Source: an uncultured Aquimarina sp. (GTDB lineage Bacteria; Bacteroidota; Bacteroidia; Flavobacteriales; Flavobacteriaceae). From it: DNA of 64,000 bases. The translations under genes and the position numbers were made by a program. Location of the stretch: NCBI GenBank assembly GCA_947500845.1, contig CANMTP010000013.1:43483-107482 (forward strand), read 5' to 3'. Of this stretch, positions 41,808-50,182 are shown in pieces (the first letter of the stretch is position 1; every line of letters begins with the position of its first letter). The notes under the pieces are model-generated. The model saw only the letters and a program-made list of their open reading frames with translations. It did no database searches and was not told where the DNA came from.

Positions 41808-42823
41808 AGCATCGATTTATATATACATCTCTCACCCGAATTTCTGATCTTCAGGAAAAAGGGTTTACATTAAAAGCGTTACCTAAAAAACAATGGAAAA
41901 CGGGCGACTATGTAATTTGTAAGATTCTGGATGCAGGTAGTAATACTTTGAGTCTCGAGCTTCCTAACGGAAGAATGCGCGGTGTTATGGGAGGTGAATC
42001 TATCGTTGGAGCTTTAGGCGAAAGGTTTGCAACCTTAGAAGCCACGGGAACCTGGAAAAAGGTTGAAGATGATCTTGAAATGGATGTATTAACAGGTGCC
42101 GGCTTATTAGGAAAAATGACTTCAAAGTCGGTTTTTATTCCTAATATGATGAAAGTAGCTTATGTTGCTCATGTCTTCAGGGGAGCAGAAAGACTTACGA
42201 TGGACACCTTTGTTGAGCCTTTAAATGAAATGCCATTTACTACTCCAACCGTTCTTTTTGTAGGTACATCGATGTCTGCAGGCAAGACCACTTCGGGCCG
42301 TATTGTAACCAATCTGTTTAAATTGGCAGGATTAAAAGTAGTTGGAGCTAAACTCACAGGAGCAGGGCGTTATAAGGATATTCTGGCATTTAAAGATGTG
42401 GGCGCTGATGCTGTGGTGGACTTTGTAGATGTTGGATTGCCATCCTCAATTTATCCAAGAGAAAAATATAAAAAAAAACTGAAACAGTTAATGAGTAGAA
42501 TCGAATCCCATAAAGCAGATGTAGCAGTTATCGAAATAGGAGCATCACCTCTAGAACCATATAATGGAGATATAGCAATTAATACGATAAGAAAGCAAAT
42601 AAAATGCATAATTCTAAGCGCTTCAGATCCTTACGCCGTTTATGGACTGATGAAAGCTTTTAATATTACACCAGATATTGTAACCGGGATTTCAACAAAT
42701 ACACTTGCAGGACGAAAAATGGTTGAAGAGTTATGTGCTGTGAAAGCACTGAATTTGATAGATCCAACCACGACTAATGAATTAAAAAGAATTATATCTT
42801 CAAAAACCGGTTTTTCGCTTTAA
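41804..42823 (+). CDS. DUF1611 P-loop protein (DgcN-like)
   Basis: A 339-residue protein with a central P-loop VGTSMSAGKTTSG (Walker A form GxxxxGKT) near residue 152, and an aspartate- and glycine-rich second half (VIEIGASPLEPYNGD). DUF1611 includes DgcN, an N-acetyltransferase acting on D-glutamate in some bacteria, but whether this protein does so is unknown. Together with an M20 hydrolase and a flavin-reductase protein it suggests turnover of an amide or glutamate-type compound. Confidence 0.7.
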   Translation: MKHRFIYTSLTRISDLQEKGFTLKALPKKQWKTGDYVICKILDAGSNTLSLELPNGRMRGVMGGESIVGALGERFATLEATGTWKKVEDDLEMDVLTGAGLLGKMTSKSVFIPNMMKVAYVAHVFRGAERLTMDTFVEPLNEMPFTTPTVLFVGTSMSAGKTTSGRIVTNLFKLAGLKVVGAKLTGAGRYKDILAFKDVGADAVVDFVDVGLPSSIYPREKYKKKLKQLMSRIESHKADVAVIEIGASPLEPYNGDIAINTIRKQIKCIILSASDPYAVYGLMKAFNITPDIVTGISTNTLAGRKMVEELCAVKALNLIDPTTTNELKRIISSKTGFSL

Positions 42824-42861
42824 AAACCATGTCATTTCAAATACAACATATCCCTGAAGTA

Positions 42862-42904
42862 TGATAAAGATCATATCATATGGTATGATATCCCAGTACA
42901 TTGT
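42862..42904 (+). promoter_or_regulatory. FNR/CRP-type promoter of the 42922 gene
   Basis: Dyad TGATAAAGATCA at 42862-42873, 23 bases, then TACATTGT at 42897-42904, a weaker -7 form. The start at 42922 follows. Confidence 0.65.
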
Positions 42905-42921
42905 CCGTTCAATACATAAAG

Positions 42922-43512
42922 ATGAAAAAATTAATAAACATACTCTTTTTATGTGTAGTGTTTGTAAACGTACACGGACAAACGGCTCCACAGAAAAATA
43001 AAAAGAATACTGAAAAAACAAAAACTTTCTTGCCTAAAAAAATCGTCATCATTGGTTTGACAGATAATATCGAAGCGCGTAGGACTTTTGAAACAAAAAT
43101 GAAAGAAAAGCTAACAGCTTATGACATTGATGCTTATGAAAGTATAGAGGTTTCAACAATGCTTTTTACTGAAATCAATAAAGCCGAACAAGAACTGAAC
43201 GAACTCATAGGAATAATTGCGAAAATAGATTTCGATAGTTTTATGATTACTGCTGTAACCAGAGTTGATGAAAAGGAAGATACCACAGGAGGGCGGTTGG
43301 GAAACTATAAAATATATCACCTAGAAACTGATATTTACACCTTTGAAGAAGAAAAAATCTCATTATTATGGGGATTGTGCCTGGATATATATGATTATCA
43401 ATTGGTACAGCTTAAAATAGAAGATTATGTGGATGCAATAGTACTTCAAATGCAAAATGAGCGAATTGTCCCAAAAAGTGATGAACCAAAACAACTTCAG
43501 GTCACAAATTAA
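42922..43512 (+). CDS. Secreted conserved protein, paralogue of the 44150 lipoprotein
   Basis: A 196-residue protein with a signal peptide (INILFLCVVFVNVHG). The mature domain starts with the strand KKIVIIGLTDNIEARRTFETKMKEKL and continues IDAYESIEV, then DFDSFMITAVTRVDEKEDT. The 44150 lipoprotein has the same order (LLVLGVTQNLTARKIFEESL, INAYESTKI, FDAVIITAVKGVDERR), so the two are paralogues on either side of a flavodoxin-like gene. No function is known to me. Confidence 0.68.
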   Translation: MKKLINILFLCVVFVNVHGQTAPQKNKKNTEKTKTFLPKKIVIIGLTDNIEARRTFETKMKEKLTAYDIDAYESIEVSTMLFTEINKAEQELNELIGIIAKIDFDSFMITAVTRVDEKEDTTGGRLGNYKIYHLETDIYTFEEEKISLLWGLCLDIYDYQLVQLKIEDYVDAIVLQMQNERIVPKSDEPKQLQVTN

Positions 43513-43531
43513 TAATCTGGTGATTATAAGA

Positions 43532-43574
43532 TGATTTTTGTCATATTTTTCTTACTGAGAGTTCAATATTTTAG
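43532..43574 (+). promoter_or_regulatory. FNR/CRP-type promoter of the 43600 gene
   Basis: Dyad TGATTTTTGTCA at 43532-43543, 23 bases, then TATTTTAG at 43567-43574. Confidence 0.75.
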
Positions 43575-43599
43575 TGAGTGACCCTTAAAGCACACAAAA

Positions 43600-44115
43600 A
43601 TGAAACGTCCAAAAAAAGTATTATGGATCATCCTATCGGTTATCGTACTATTTTTCCTGTTTTCGATATGGTACAAATACGAGTACTCGATGGAAGTAGT
43701 AGAGGCCTACGAGGTAAATACTCCTGATTTTGATCGTAAGCTTCTTATTGCGACACAAGGCAGTACTTTTAAAGATAGTATTACCAACAAACTTGTAAAT
43801 CACTATAAATCAGATTCAATATTTATTAAAGTTATCGATGTTTCTTCTTTAGTTGATATAAAACCAGATGAATATACTGGGATTGTTATTATGCATACCT
43901 GGGAAAATTGGAAACCACCTTTTGTAGTAAGAGAATTTATAGAACAAACAATTGATCAAAGGGACAAAATAGTGGTGTTAACCACTTCTGGAGAAGGGAC
44001 CTATAAGATGGCAGAAGTTGATGCAATAACCGGTGAATCTAATCTTGAAGAAATTTCAAACTATGCCAAAAAATTGATAACAAGAACCGAACTAATCCTA
44101 AAATCCAAAGACTGA
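43600..44115 (+). CDS. Membrane-anchored flavodoxin-like protein
   Basis: A 171-residue protein with one N-terminal transmembrane helix (ILSVIVLFFLFSIWY) and an extracytoplasmic or cytoplasmic alpha/beta domain that starts KLLIATQGSTFKDSITNKL. ATQGSTF stands where the flavodoxin phosphate loop would be. The later strand IVIMHTWENWKPP and the VVLTTSGEGTYK stretch complete a flavodoxin-like fold. It resembles the 23250 gene in size and design; both lie behind dyad promoters. Confidence 0.62.
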   Translation: MKRPKKVLWIILSVIVLFFLFSIWYKYEYSMEVVEAYEVNTPDFDRKLLIATQGSTFKDSITNKLVNHYKSDSIFIKVIDVSSLVDIKPDEYTGIVIMHTWENWKPPFVVREFIEQTIDQRDKIVVLTTSGEGTYKMAEVDAITGESNLEEISNYAKKLITRTELILKSKD

Positions 44116-44149
44116 TTTTCAATAATCAATAATTAATAATTAATAAATA

Positions 44150-44782
44150 ATGAAAAAAATAATTCTAGTTGTAATGATAATCCTAATCTCGGGATGCTCA
44201 TCTGTAAGAGTGGTAGATAGCTGGAAAAATGAAACAGTTTTATTTTTTAAACCACAGAAACTTCTTGTTCTCGGAGTAACACAAAATCTTACTGCACGTA
44301 AAATTTTTGAAGAAAGCCTCAAGGAAGAGTTTGTAAGTCGTAATATCAATGCATACGAGAGCACTAAGATTTTTGATGAATCATTTACAGATTCTAAAAA
44401 GACTGAAGAAGAAGTCAACAAAATGATAAAAGATCTTTCTGAAAAAGGTTTTGACGCTGTCATTATAACTGCAGTTAAAGGGGTTGACGAACGAAGAAGT
44501 TATGATAGAGGATATTATACCGTGGGATATAGTTGGACTCGTTTTGGTGGTTATTATTACAGATTTCAAGATGTATACTACAACCCCGGATATTATGACG
44601 ATTATAAAGTTTATCACGTAGAAACCTCTATTTATAATATTAACGAAGATGACAATAAATCGTTAGTATGGGTAGGGGCATTGGATATTGTAGACCCACA
44701 AGGTATTACAACTACTGTTAATGAGTATGTAAATGCAATCATAGCTACCTTAGAACGTGAGCGAGTAATTACGAGACTCTAA
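44150..44782 (+). CDS. Lipoprotein, paralogue of the 42922 protein
   Basis: A 210-residue lipoprotein, with the signal peptide ending LISGC. The domain is homologous to the 42922 protein (LLVLGVTQNLTARKIFEESL), with an extra Tyr-Gly rich insertion (YDRGYYTVGYSWTRFGGYYYRFQDVYYNPGYYDD, residues about 120-153). It follows the flavodoxin-like gene by 34 bases and is likely co-transcribed from 43532-43574. Function unknown. Confidence 0.68.
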   Translation: MKKIILVVMIILISGCSSVRVVDSWKNETVLFFKPQKLLVLGVTQNLTARKIFEESLKEEFVSRNINAYESTKIFDESFTDSKKTEEEVNKMIKDLSEKGFDAVIITAVKGVDERRSYDRGYYTVGYSWTRFGGYYYRFQDVYYNPGYYDDYKVYHVETSIYNINEDDNKSLVWVGALDIVDPQGITTTVNEYVNAIIATLERERVITRL

Positions 44783-44800
44783 CGGTTAATTACTTACTTT

Positions 44801-45250
44801 CTAAAAAAATGATTTATCAAAAATTATATTCTTTAAGTTTTTAGGCAATTCGTCTCTGATATCTTCCATTTCTCCTGGTGAAATATATTTTCGCAATACG
44901 AAGAATGTAGTCTGGATATAATGTTCTGCTACCTCATTTGATTCAAAATCATATATAGAAGTAACTCCATCATAAGATCTAACCAGATCAATAAATTGTT
45001 CCATATGCTTTATTTTATTCTTTCGTTGCTTTGCAGTCCATCCATTTACATAAACAGCTTTTAGAAACATAGGCAACTGTGATAGTAATTGTAATGACTC
45101 TTCAATAGATATAATTTCTCGTAATCCATGAAGCACAGAGGATAAAATTCGTGCTGCTTTATCTGGATTGTCCTCTAGGTTTAATTCTTCCGCATATTCC
45201 TTTAAAAAGGTATTCGCTTCTTTTGCATATTGATTAAAATTGAGTGCCAT
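44801..45250 (-). CDS. DUF2267 protein
   Basis: A 149-residue soluble helical protein covering one DUF2267 domain: FLKEYAEELNLEDNPDKAARILSSVLHGLREIISIEESLQLLSQLPMFLKAVYVNGW, then MEQFIDLVRSY. The domain is often found with universal-stress and dormancy genes; its function is unsettled. The start at 45250 gives a typical length; the one at 45259 adds three residues. It shares a bidirectional dyad promoter with the divergent universal stress protein. Confidence 0.85.
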   Translation of the reverse strand: MALNFNQYAKEANTFLKEYAEELNLEDNPDKAARILSSVLHGLREIISIEESLQLLSQLPMFLKAVYVNGWTAKQRKNKIKHMEQFIDLVRSYDGVTSIYDFESNEVAEHYIQTTFFVLRKYISPGEMEDIRDELPKNLKNIIFDKSFF

Positions 45251-45296
45251 GATGAACAAGTTTTTGGTTTCTAAATTGCTTTAAGTGTTTGATAAA

Positions 45297-45339
45297 TAAA
45301 GTTATATACTTTGATGAAAGATTGTTATGATAATTGTCA
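45297..45339 (-). promoter_or_regulatory. Leftward arm of the 45328 bidirectional promoter
   Basis: Dyad TGATAATTGTCA at 45328-45339; leftward, 23 bases then -7 element TAACTTTA (45304 down to 45297), 47 bases before the DUF2267 start. Confidence 0.75.
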
Positions 45340-45370
45340 TATTATTTAAAGATAACATCATCTAATTTTG
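45328..45370 (+). promoter_or_regulatory. Rightward arm of the 45328 bidirectional promoter
   Basis: Same dyad, then 23 bases and the perfect -7 element TAATTTTG at 45363-45370. The universal stress gene starts 118 bases further on, so the leader is long. Confidence 0.8.
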
Positions 45371-45487
45371 AAAATATATTAACAGAAAACAATGAAATGA
45401 GCGTAATTTGAGTAATTCTTTATGAAGAGATATTATTAGTTATGCGAATTACATCTGACAATTTAAAAAACAATAAAGACTATACAG

Positions 45488-46327
45488 ATGAAAAAAATTC
45501 TTGTACCCATAGATTTTTCTGAATATTCAGAATATGCATTGCAAGCTGCAGCAACTATTGCAAAAAAACAAAATGCTGAAATTATTGTATTGCATATGCT
45601 CGGGTTGTCTGAAGCTGTACTCACCAAAAATGAAGGCCAGGAAGTAGCAGAAGCAATGTACTATATGAAACTTGCAGAAAAACGATTCGCAACTTTTTTG
45701 GATAAAGACTACCTGAAAGGAATCAAAGTAACCGAAACAGTACAGAATTATAAGATCTTTAGTGAAATTAATGAAGTAGCACATGAAAATGATGTAGATC
45801 TTGTTGTGATGGGGTCTCACGGTGTAAGTGGTTTACGAGAAGAAGTTTTTATTGGATCTAATACAGAAAAAGTGGTTCGTACTTCTGATATTCCTGTTTT
45901 GGTCATTAAAAACCCGGGAGATAATTTTAAAATGGACGAAGTGGTATTTGCATGTGATTTTAAAATGGAAAATTTACGCCCGTATCATAATGCGATGAAG
46001 TTGTTTGAATCCCTTGGTGCTAACGTACATTTATTATACGTAAATCTACCTGGAGAGCGATTTAAAAGCACTAATCAAATGGAGGATAGAGTAAAAGAAT
46101 TTTTGTTCAAAGCAGATGCCGGTAATCTGGAAGTGTATGATAAGGTCGTATATTATAGTGATTATACTGTTGAAAGCGGAGTTTTTAACTATAGTAATAA
46201 AATCGATGCAGATGTAATTGCAATCCCAACACATGGTCGAAGGGGATTAGCACATTTCTTTAGTGGAAGCATAGGAGAAGACATAGCTAATCATGCTAAT
46301 AAGCCTGTATTAACATTTAAGATTTGA
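45488..46327 (+). CDS. Universal stress protein, two UspA domains
   Basis: A 279-residue cytosolic protein made of two UspA domains (about 1-145 and 150-279). Each carries the ATP-binding run: GSHGVSGLREEVFIGSN in the first and PTHGRRGLAHFFSGSIGED in the second. The two-domain form is like the ATP-binding Rv2623 of the M. tuberculosis DosR regulon. It appears controlled by the bidirectional dyad at 45328. A second protein of the same length lies at 55356. Confidence 0.93.
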   Translation: MKKILVPIDFSEYSEYALQAAATIAKKQNAEIIVLHMLGLSEAVLTKNEGQEVAEAMYYMKLAEKRFATFLDKDYLKGIKVTETVQNYKIFSEINEVAHENDVDLVVMGSHGVSGLREEVFIGSNTEKVVRTSDIPVLVIKNPGDNFKMDEVVFACDFKMENLRPYHNAMKLFESLGANVHLLYVNLPGERFKSTNQMEDRVKEFLFKADAGNLEVYDKVVYYSDYTVESGVFNYSNKIDADVIAIPTHGRRGLAHFFSGSIGEDIANHANKPVLTFKI

Positions 46328-46366
46328 ATATTTTAAATATTAAAAGATAACGTTTGAATCACTACT

Positions 46367-46459
46367 GTCATATTGAGCCCTTAGACGGGCTCAAGACAGG
46401 CTTGGTCGAAATATGTAAAAAATCATACAAACTCATTTCTCGACCCTGCTCAAAATGAC
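46367..46459. repeat. Palindromic intergenic repeat between convergent genes
   Basis: Terminal inverted repeats GTCATATTGAGC (46367-46378) and GCTCAAAATGAC (46448-46459) match at 11 of 12 positions, and the interior contains more pairing (GAGCCC/GGGCTC near 46375-46392, and GTCGAAA/TTTCTCGAC). The word pattern (GTCAxxTTGAGC...GTCGAAA) is that of small palindromic repeats frequent between flavobacterial genes. It separates the convergent universal stress gene and deoD, where it may also terminate transcription. Confidence 0.65.
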
Positions 46460-46482
46460 AAAAAAGAGAATTCTCGATTTTT

Positions 46483-47181
46483 TTACAAAGTTCCTAATGC
46501 AATTTCTATCATTTTACTAAATGTAGTTTCTCTTTCTGCAGAGGATGTTTTTTCGCCAGTAACCAATGAGTCTGAAATGGTTAAGATAGTTAAGGCCTTT
46601 ACATTAAACTTTGCTGCTATGGTATATAGTCCTGCAGCCTCCATTTCTACACAAAGTACTCCAAAATCTGCCCATTGTTTATAAGAATTAGGATCATCTT
46701 CATAAAATTCATCAGAGGATAATACATTTCCGGCTTTTATAGTAATATTATTTTCTCTGGCATATGTAGTTGCCTTCATGAACAATTCAAAATTGGCAGT
46801 CGGTGAATAATCAGAATTAATAAATCTTGAATTGTTAATACCAGAGGTAGAAGAAGCTGCCATTGCAATTACAATATCTCTAATTTTTACATCTTTTTGA
46901 TACGATCCGGCAGAGCCTACTCTAATTAAGTTTTTTACTCCGTAATCTTTGATCAACTCATGACAGTAAATAAGAGCCGAGGGAATTCCCATTCCGGTTC
47001 CTTGTACCGAGACCTTTTTTCCTTTATAAGTTCCTGTATAGCCAAACATTCCGCGTACCTCGTTGTAACAAAATGGATTGTCAAAGAATGTTTCGGCAAT
47101 CCATTTGGCCCGTAAAGGGTCTCCAGGGAGTAAAACGGTTTCTGCAATTTCTCCCTTTTTTGCTGCAATATGTATACTCAT
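46483..47181 (-). CDS. deoD: Purine nucleoside phosphorylase DeoD
   Basis: A 232-residue cytosolic phosphorylase of the hexameric DeoD type, splitting purine nucleosides to base and (deoxy)ribose 1-phosphate. The family stretches GDPLRAKWIAETF, the phosphate-site RVGSAGSYQKD, VLSSDEFYED, and VEMEAAGLY, with the catalytic acid nearby, are all present. It starts two bases after the deoC stop, in an operon with thioredoxin and deoC. Confidence 0.93.
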   Translation of the reverse strand: MSIHIAAKKGEIAETVLLPGDPLRAKWIAETFFDNPFCYNEVRGMFGYTGTYKGKKVSVQGTGMGIPSALIYCHELIKDYGVKNLIRVGSAGSYQKDVKIRDIVIAMAASSTSGINNSRFINSDYSPTANFELFMKATTYARENNITIKAGNVLSSDEFYEDDPNSYKQWADFGVLCVEMEAAGLYTIAAKFNVKALTILTISDSLVTGEKTSSAERETTFSKMIEIALGTL

Positions 47182-47183
47182 TT

Positions 47184-47831
47184 TTATTGATTTGAAGTTA
47201 CAATGGCCACTCCAGAAGAGGTTCCTATTCGTAAGACCCCTAATTCGATGTATTTTTTAGCAGTATCTAGATCTCGTATACCACCCGAAGCTTTTATTTT
47301 TAAATAATCTCCTACCTCATTTTTCATAAGTCGTACATCTTCTATGGTAGCTCCACCTGTTCCAAAACCGGTTGAAGTTTTTATGAAATCTGCTCCGGCA
47401 TTTAGAGAAAGTTTACAGGCGATTTTCTTTTCTTCGTCAGTGAGATAACAATTCTCAAAGATTACTTTCAATGTATGATCACCAATTACTTTTTTAATAG
47501 ATCTGATTTCATCTTCTACGATGCTATGATAACCAGATTTCAGCAAACCAATGTTAATCACCATATCAATTTCATTGGCCCCTTGATCTATACATTGTTT
47601 AGCCTCAAATACTTTAACCCGAGTAGTCATAGATCCAAGTGGAAACCCAACTACACAAGCTACTTTAACATTAGTATGCATAAGTTCACTATCGGCCAGG
47701 GCAACAAAATAACTGCTTACGCAAACAGAGAAAAAATCATATTTTTTAGCTTCGGTACATAGATTTTTTATGTTTTCTACTGTTGCATCAGCTTTTAACA
47801 ATGTATGATCTATGTATTGATTGAGTTGCAT
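47184..47831 (-). CDS. deoC: Deoxyribose-phosphate aldolase
   Basis: A 215-residue class I aldolase converting deoxyribose 5-phosphate to acetaldehyde and glyceraldehyde 3-phosphate. IDHTLLKADAT at the N-terminus, the AD-FIKTSTGFG run carrying the Schiff-base lysine, and IKASGGIRD with the second lysine match the family. The gene lies two bases from its neighbours on each side, placing nucleoside salvage in one transcript with thioredoxin. Confidence 0.95.
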   Translation of the reverse strand: MQLNQYIDHTLLKADATVENIKNLCTEAKKYDFFSVCVSSYFVALADSELMHTNVKVACVVGFPLGSMTTRVKVFEAKQCIDQGANEIDMVINIGLLKSGYHSIVEDEIRSIKKVIGDHTLKVIFENCYLTDEEKKIACKLSLNAGADFIKTSTGFGTGGATIEDVRLMKNEVGDYLKIKASGGIRDLDTAKKYIELGVLRIGTSSGVAIVTSNQ

Positions 47832-47833
47832 GC

Positions 47834-48133
47834 CTATTGATATGAATTAATCACTCCTACAATATCATTTTTTTGTAGTACTCCAGATTGTCTCCAGAGT
47901 TGTTTGCCATTTTTAAACAAGATCATAGTAGGTACTCCTCGAACTTGATATTTTGCAGATAGTGGTTGGTTTTTATCAACGTCAATCTTTACAATTTTTA
48001 TACGATCTCCCAGCTCATCTTTGACCTCTTTAAGAATTGGGGTGAGCACTTTACATGGCCCACACCAGTCTGCAAAAAAATCTACTAATACCGGGGTTTC
48101 AGAATTTATAATAGTATTAAAATTACTTTTCAT
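47834..48133 (-). CDS. trxA: Thioredoxin
   Basis: A 99-residue thioredoxin with the active site WCGPC in FFADWCGPCKVLTP, the cis-proline in RGVPTMILFKNG and normal length. First gene of the trx-deoC-deoD operon, an unusual combination. No regulon dyad lies upstream; a perfect -7 word TAATTTTG stands on the minus strand at 48169-48176. Confidence 0.93.
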   Translation of the reverse strand: MKSNFNTIINSETPVLVDFFADWCGPCKVLTPILKEVKDELGDRIKIVKIDVDKNQPLSAKYQVRGVPTMILFKNGKQLWRQSGVLQKNDIVGVINSYQ

Positions 48134-48207
48134 CTATTTAAAATTTTATTCATGCACATATAACAAATCAAAATTAGAATAATCAAATGAAAACTTAAGT
48201 ATCTAAG

Positions 48208-49098
48208 CTAGCTTACTTTGGGGCGGAAATTGTATTTTTTTATCAAGTGCATTATTTTTTTAATCGGGATTTCTACAGAGTAAGTTCCTGTGTAAGATGG
48301 GCAAATAACACAATCATCAAAATAGTATTCGACGGTATCGTCATTTATTACAAAATTGTTTTTATAAGCCTTAAAATCCCCTTTTGATAATTCCCAACAT
48401 TCATAATATAACTCTCCTGATTCTATACCTTCTTTTATTAGGGTGTTTATAGTGCTATATACTTCTTCTTCAGAGTCAGCTACAAAAAAATCATCATAAT
48501 ATACAAAAACATGCTCTTTCAGGTCGAAGTTGACACAATCAAAAAGGTAAGTAGAATATCGCATCCCCGAATAATAATTTTCTTTATACAATACGGTACT
48601 TAATAACTTATCATTTAGGCTATATATTTTGTAATCTATAATTCTTTTATCTCGAAATCTATTGATTTTTAAAGTGTCGCAAAGTAATTCTTTGTCTTCC
48701 AGGATTTGATTTTCGGTTTTTTCAATATTTAAATAGTTTTCTTTAATAAAATTATTAAAAACCGCATAACCAGGATCAATTTTCTCGTTCATATAGGGAT
48801 ATTTATAATCCAAAAGGTATAGATCCTCTTCTTTGAAGAAACTTTTTGAAACTACTAATTCTTGTAGACTAGGTTTATCATCTTCCGCCTTTATAAGACG
48901 CTCTCTTTTGATCGCTTTTGTTTTCTCTTTTTCGAGTTCAAGGCTTTCTTCAGAAAAAACTACTGTAGAATCTGGAATATCCTGATCTATTTTTTCCTCA
49001 TTTTCTATTTGTTTAGAATCAGTTTTTTTTTGAGGTGTAGTCTCATTTTTACAAGCAATAAAACTTAGAAAGATAAGACCAATGATTAACGTTTTCAT
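48208..49098 (-). CDS. Lipoprotein of unknown function, RsiV-like domain
   Basis: From the ATG at 49098 the protein has 296 residues and a lipoprotein signal peptide ending FIAC. An acidic, probably disordered linker rich in Lys and Glu (residues 20-75) is followed by a domain with the strands YLLDYKYPYMN, KLLSTVLYKENYYSG and FDCVNFDLKEHVFVYYDDFF, and the ending IPIKKIMHLIKKY. The order of elements resembles the DUF3298/DUF4163 (RsiV-like) domain, held tentatively. No regulon dyad with the right spacing is upstream. Confidence 0.55.
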   Translation of the reverse strand: MKTLIIGLIFLSFIACKNETTPQKKTDSKQIENEEKIDQDIPDSTVVFSEESLELEKEKTKAIKRERLIKAEDDKPSLQELVVSKSFFKEEDLYLLDYKYPYMNEKIDPGYAVFNNFIKENYLNIEKTENQILEDKELLCDTLKINRFRDKRIIDYKIYSLNDKLLSTVLYKENYYSGMRYSTYLFDCVNFDLKEHVFVYYDDFFVADSEEEVYSTINTLIKEGIESGELYYECWELSKGDFKAYKNNFVINDDTVEYYFDDCVICPSYTGTYSVEIPIKKIMHLIKKYNFRPKVS

Positions 49099-49266
49099 CT
49101 GTTTAAAATTTTTTAGTTTACTGAAAATGAAGAAACAAAAATTTCTGCACATTCAGGAATTCGCATAAAAAATTGAATCATATGGTTTAGTACACTTATG
49201 ATGTAATTTGTTTATGGTCATTTCATATAATAGATCTTTTATTTGTACAACGAAATAGTTTTGGGG

Positions 49267-49764
49267 CTATTTCATCGATTTCTTAATTAATTTATAGGCC
49301 CAGTCATAATGACTAGAGGTAGCAGAAATTAGGTAGGCAGCTAATGAGGTTGTTCCAGTCCATTTGTATCTGCGTTTTTCGAATAATTCTTCTTCGGTGT
49401 GCTTGTGGATTATTTTTTGCAGATCTTCAAATGAGGTTTGTAGTTGCTTTTTTATATCATCTAAATCTGCAGTGTTATATTTTTTCCATATTTCCCGATT
49501 AAGATCTGGTGTAGTTTTCCAGGTATATCCTTTTGCTGGCATTTCAGGCTTATTTCCTTTCATTCCCACAGTATACCAATCCATCATCATAAGATGCCAA
49601 TGATGAAGATGTGCCAATACATCTCTAACATTTCTATTTAAAAGTCCTTTAGGAAATTCAGAAGCCAATTTCTCCTCTGAAAAAGAATTAACATAGTCCA
49701 GTAATCTTTTATAATTTTTGGTACTCAATTCAACTAATTCATTCTTTGTTTTTGGTCTTGGCAT
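49267..49764 (-). CDS. ClbS/DfsB family four-helix protein
   Basis: A 165-residue protein of the DinB-like four-helix fold. MPRPKTKNELVELSTKNYKRLL, VRDVLAHLHHWHLMMMDWY and GMKGNKPEMPAKGYTWKTTPDLN are characteristic of the ClbS/DfsB family. E. coli ClbS protects against colibactin by opening its cyclopropane warhead; most relatives are uncharacterised. The ATG at 49764 is chosen from the family N-terminus and the -7 element at 49786. It belongs to the dyad regulon, suggesting protection of DNA or thiols during the stress that activates it. Confidence 0.85.
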   Translation of the reverse strand: MPRPKTKNELVELSTKNYKRLLDYVNSFSEEKLASEFPKGLLNRNVRDVLAHLHHWHLMMMDWYTVGMKGNKPEMPAKGYTWKTTPDLNREIWKKYNTADLDDIKKQLQTSFEDLQKIIHKHTEEELFEKRRYKWTGTTSLAAYLISATSSHYDWAYKLIKKSMK

Positions 49765-49785
49765 TAGTATGTAATTATATGACAA

Positions 49786-49828
49786 TAAATGTAGTTGAGT
49801 TTCTATTTTAAAAATATGATATCGATCA
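49786..49828 (-). promoter_or_regulatory. FNR/CRP-type promoter of the ClbS-like gene
   Basis: Dyad TGATATCGATCA (perfectly palindromic arms) at 49817-49828; leftward, 23 bases then TACATTTA (49793 down to 49786). Confidence 0.78.
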
Positions 49829-49881
49829 GTTAATTTGTAAGGTAAAAGTAAGTTGTCATTAAATTTCAGGTTGAATCTAAT

Positions 49882-50178
49882 TCACAGATTCTCGTAAAGC
49901 CTTAATTTATTTTTTAGGATTGTCATTTCATTTTGAATTTGATGAACACGCTCCAGTAGTCGTATGATGACTTCAATTCCTTCTAGATTGATTTCTAGTT
50001 CTTTATTGAAAAGTAAAATTTGTTCTAGTTTAGGCAGCTCCTCTGGGTTTAAAAAGGCTGTTTGCCTAATAGTAATAATTTCAATTAATCCAAACTCATA
50101 CAAAGAGTTTATGAACGAGAATTCTACCCTGTGGTTAGTGCAAAATTCTTCGGCCGGTATGAGATTTTCATTAGTCAT
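49882..50178 (-). CDS. cbpM: Chaperone modulator CbpM
   Basis: A 98-residue MerR-like helical protein, starting at the ATG at 50178 just after the CbpA stop (50183). The family elements are present: PAEEFCTNHRVEFSFINSLYEFGLIEI and LEINLEGIEVIIRLLERV. CbpM binds the J-domain of CbpA and blocks its DnaK co-chaperone and DNA-binding activity. The longer upstream frame overlaps cbpA and is not needed. Confidence 0.9.
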   Translation of the reverse strand: MTNENLIPAEEFCTNHRVEFSFINSLYEFGLIEIITIRQTAFLNPEELPKLEQILLFNKELEINLEGIEVIIRLLERVHQIQNEMTILKNKLRLYENL

Positions 50179-50182
50179 TGTA

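Noticed and set aside
49209..49220. TGTTTATGGTCA, a possible dyad between the 48208 and ClbS-like genes
   Set aside because: The left half departs from TGAY and no -7 element is found at 29.5 bases on either strand.
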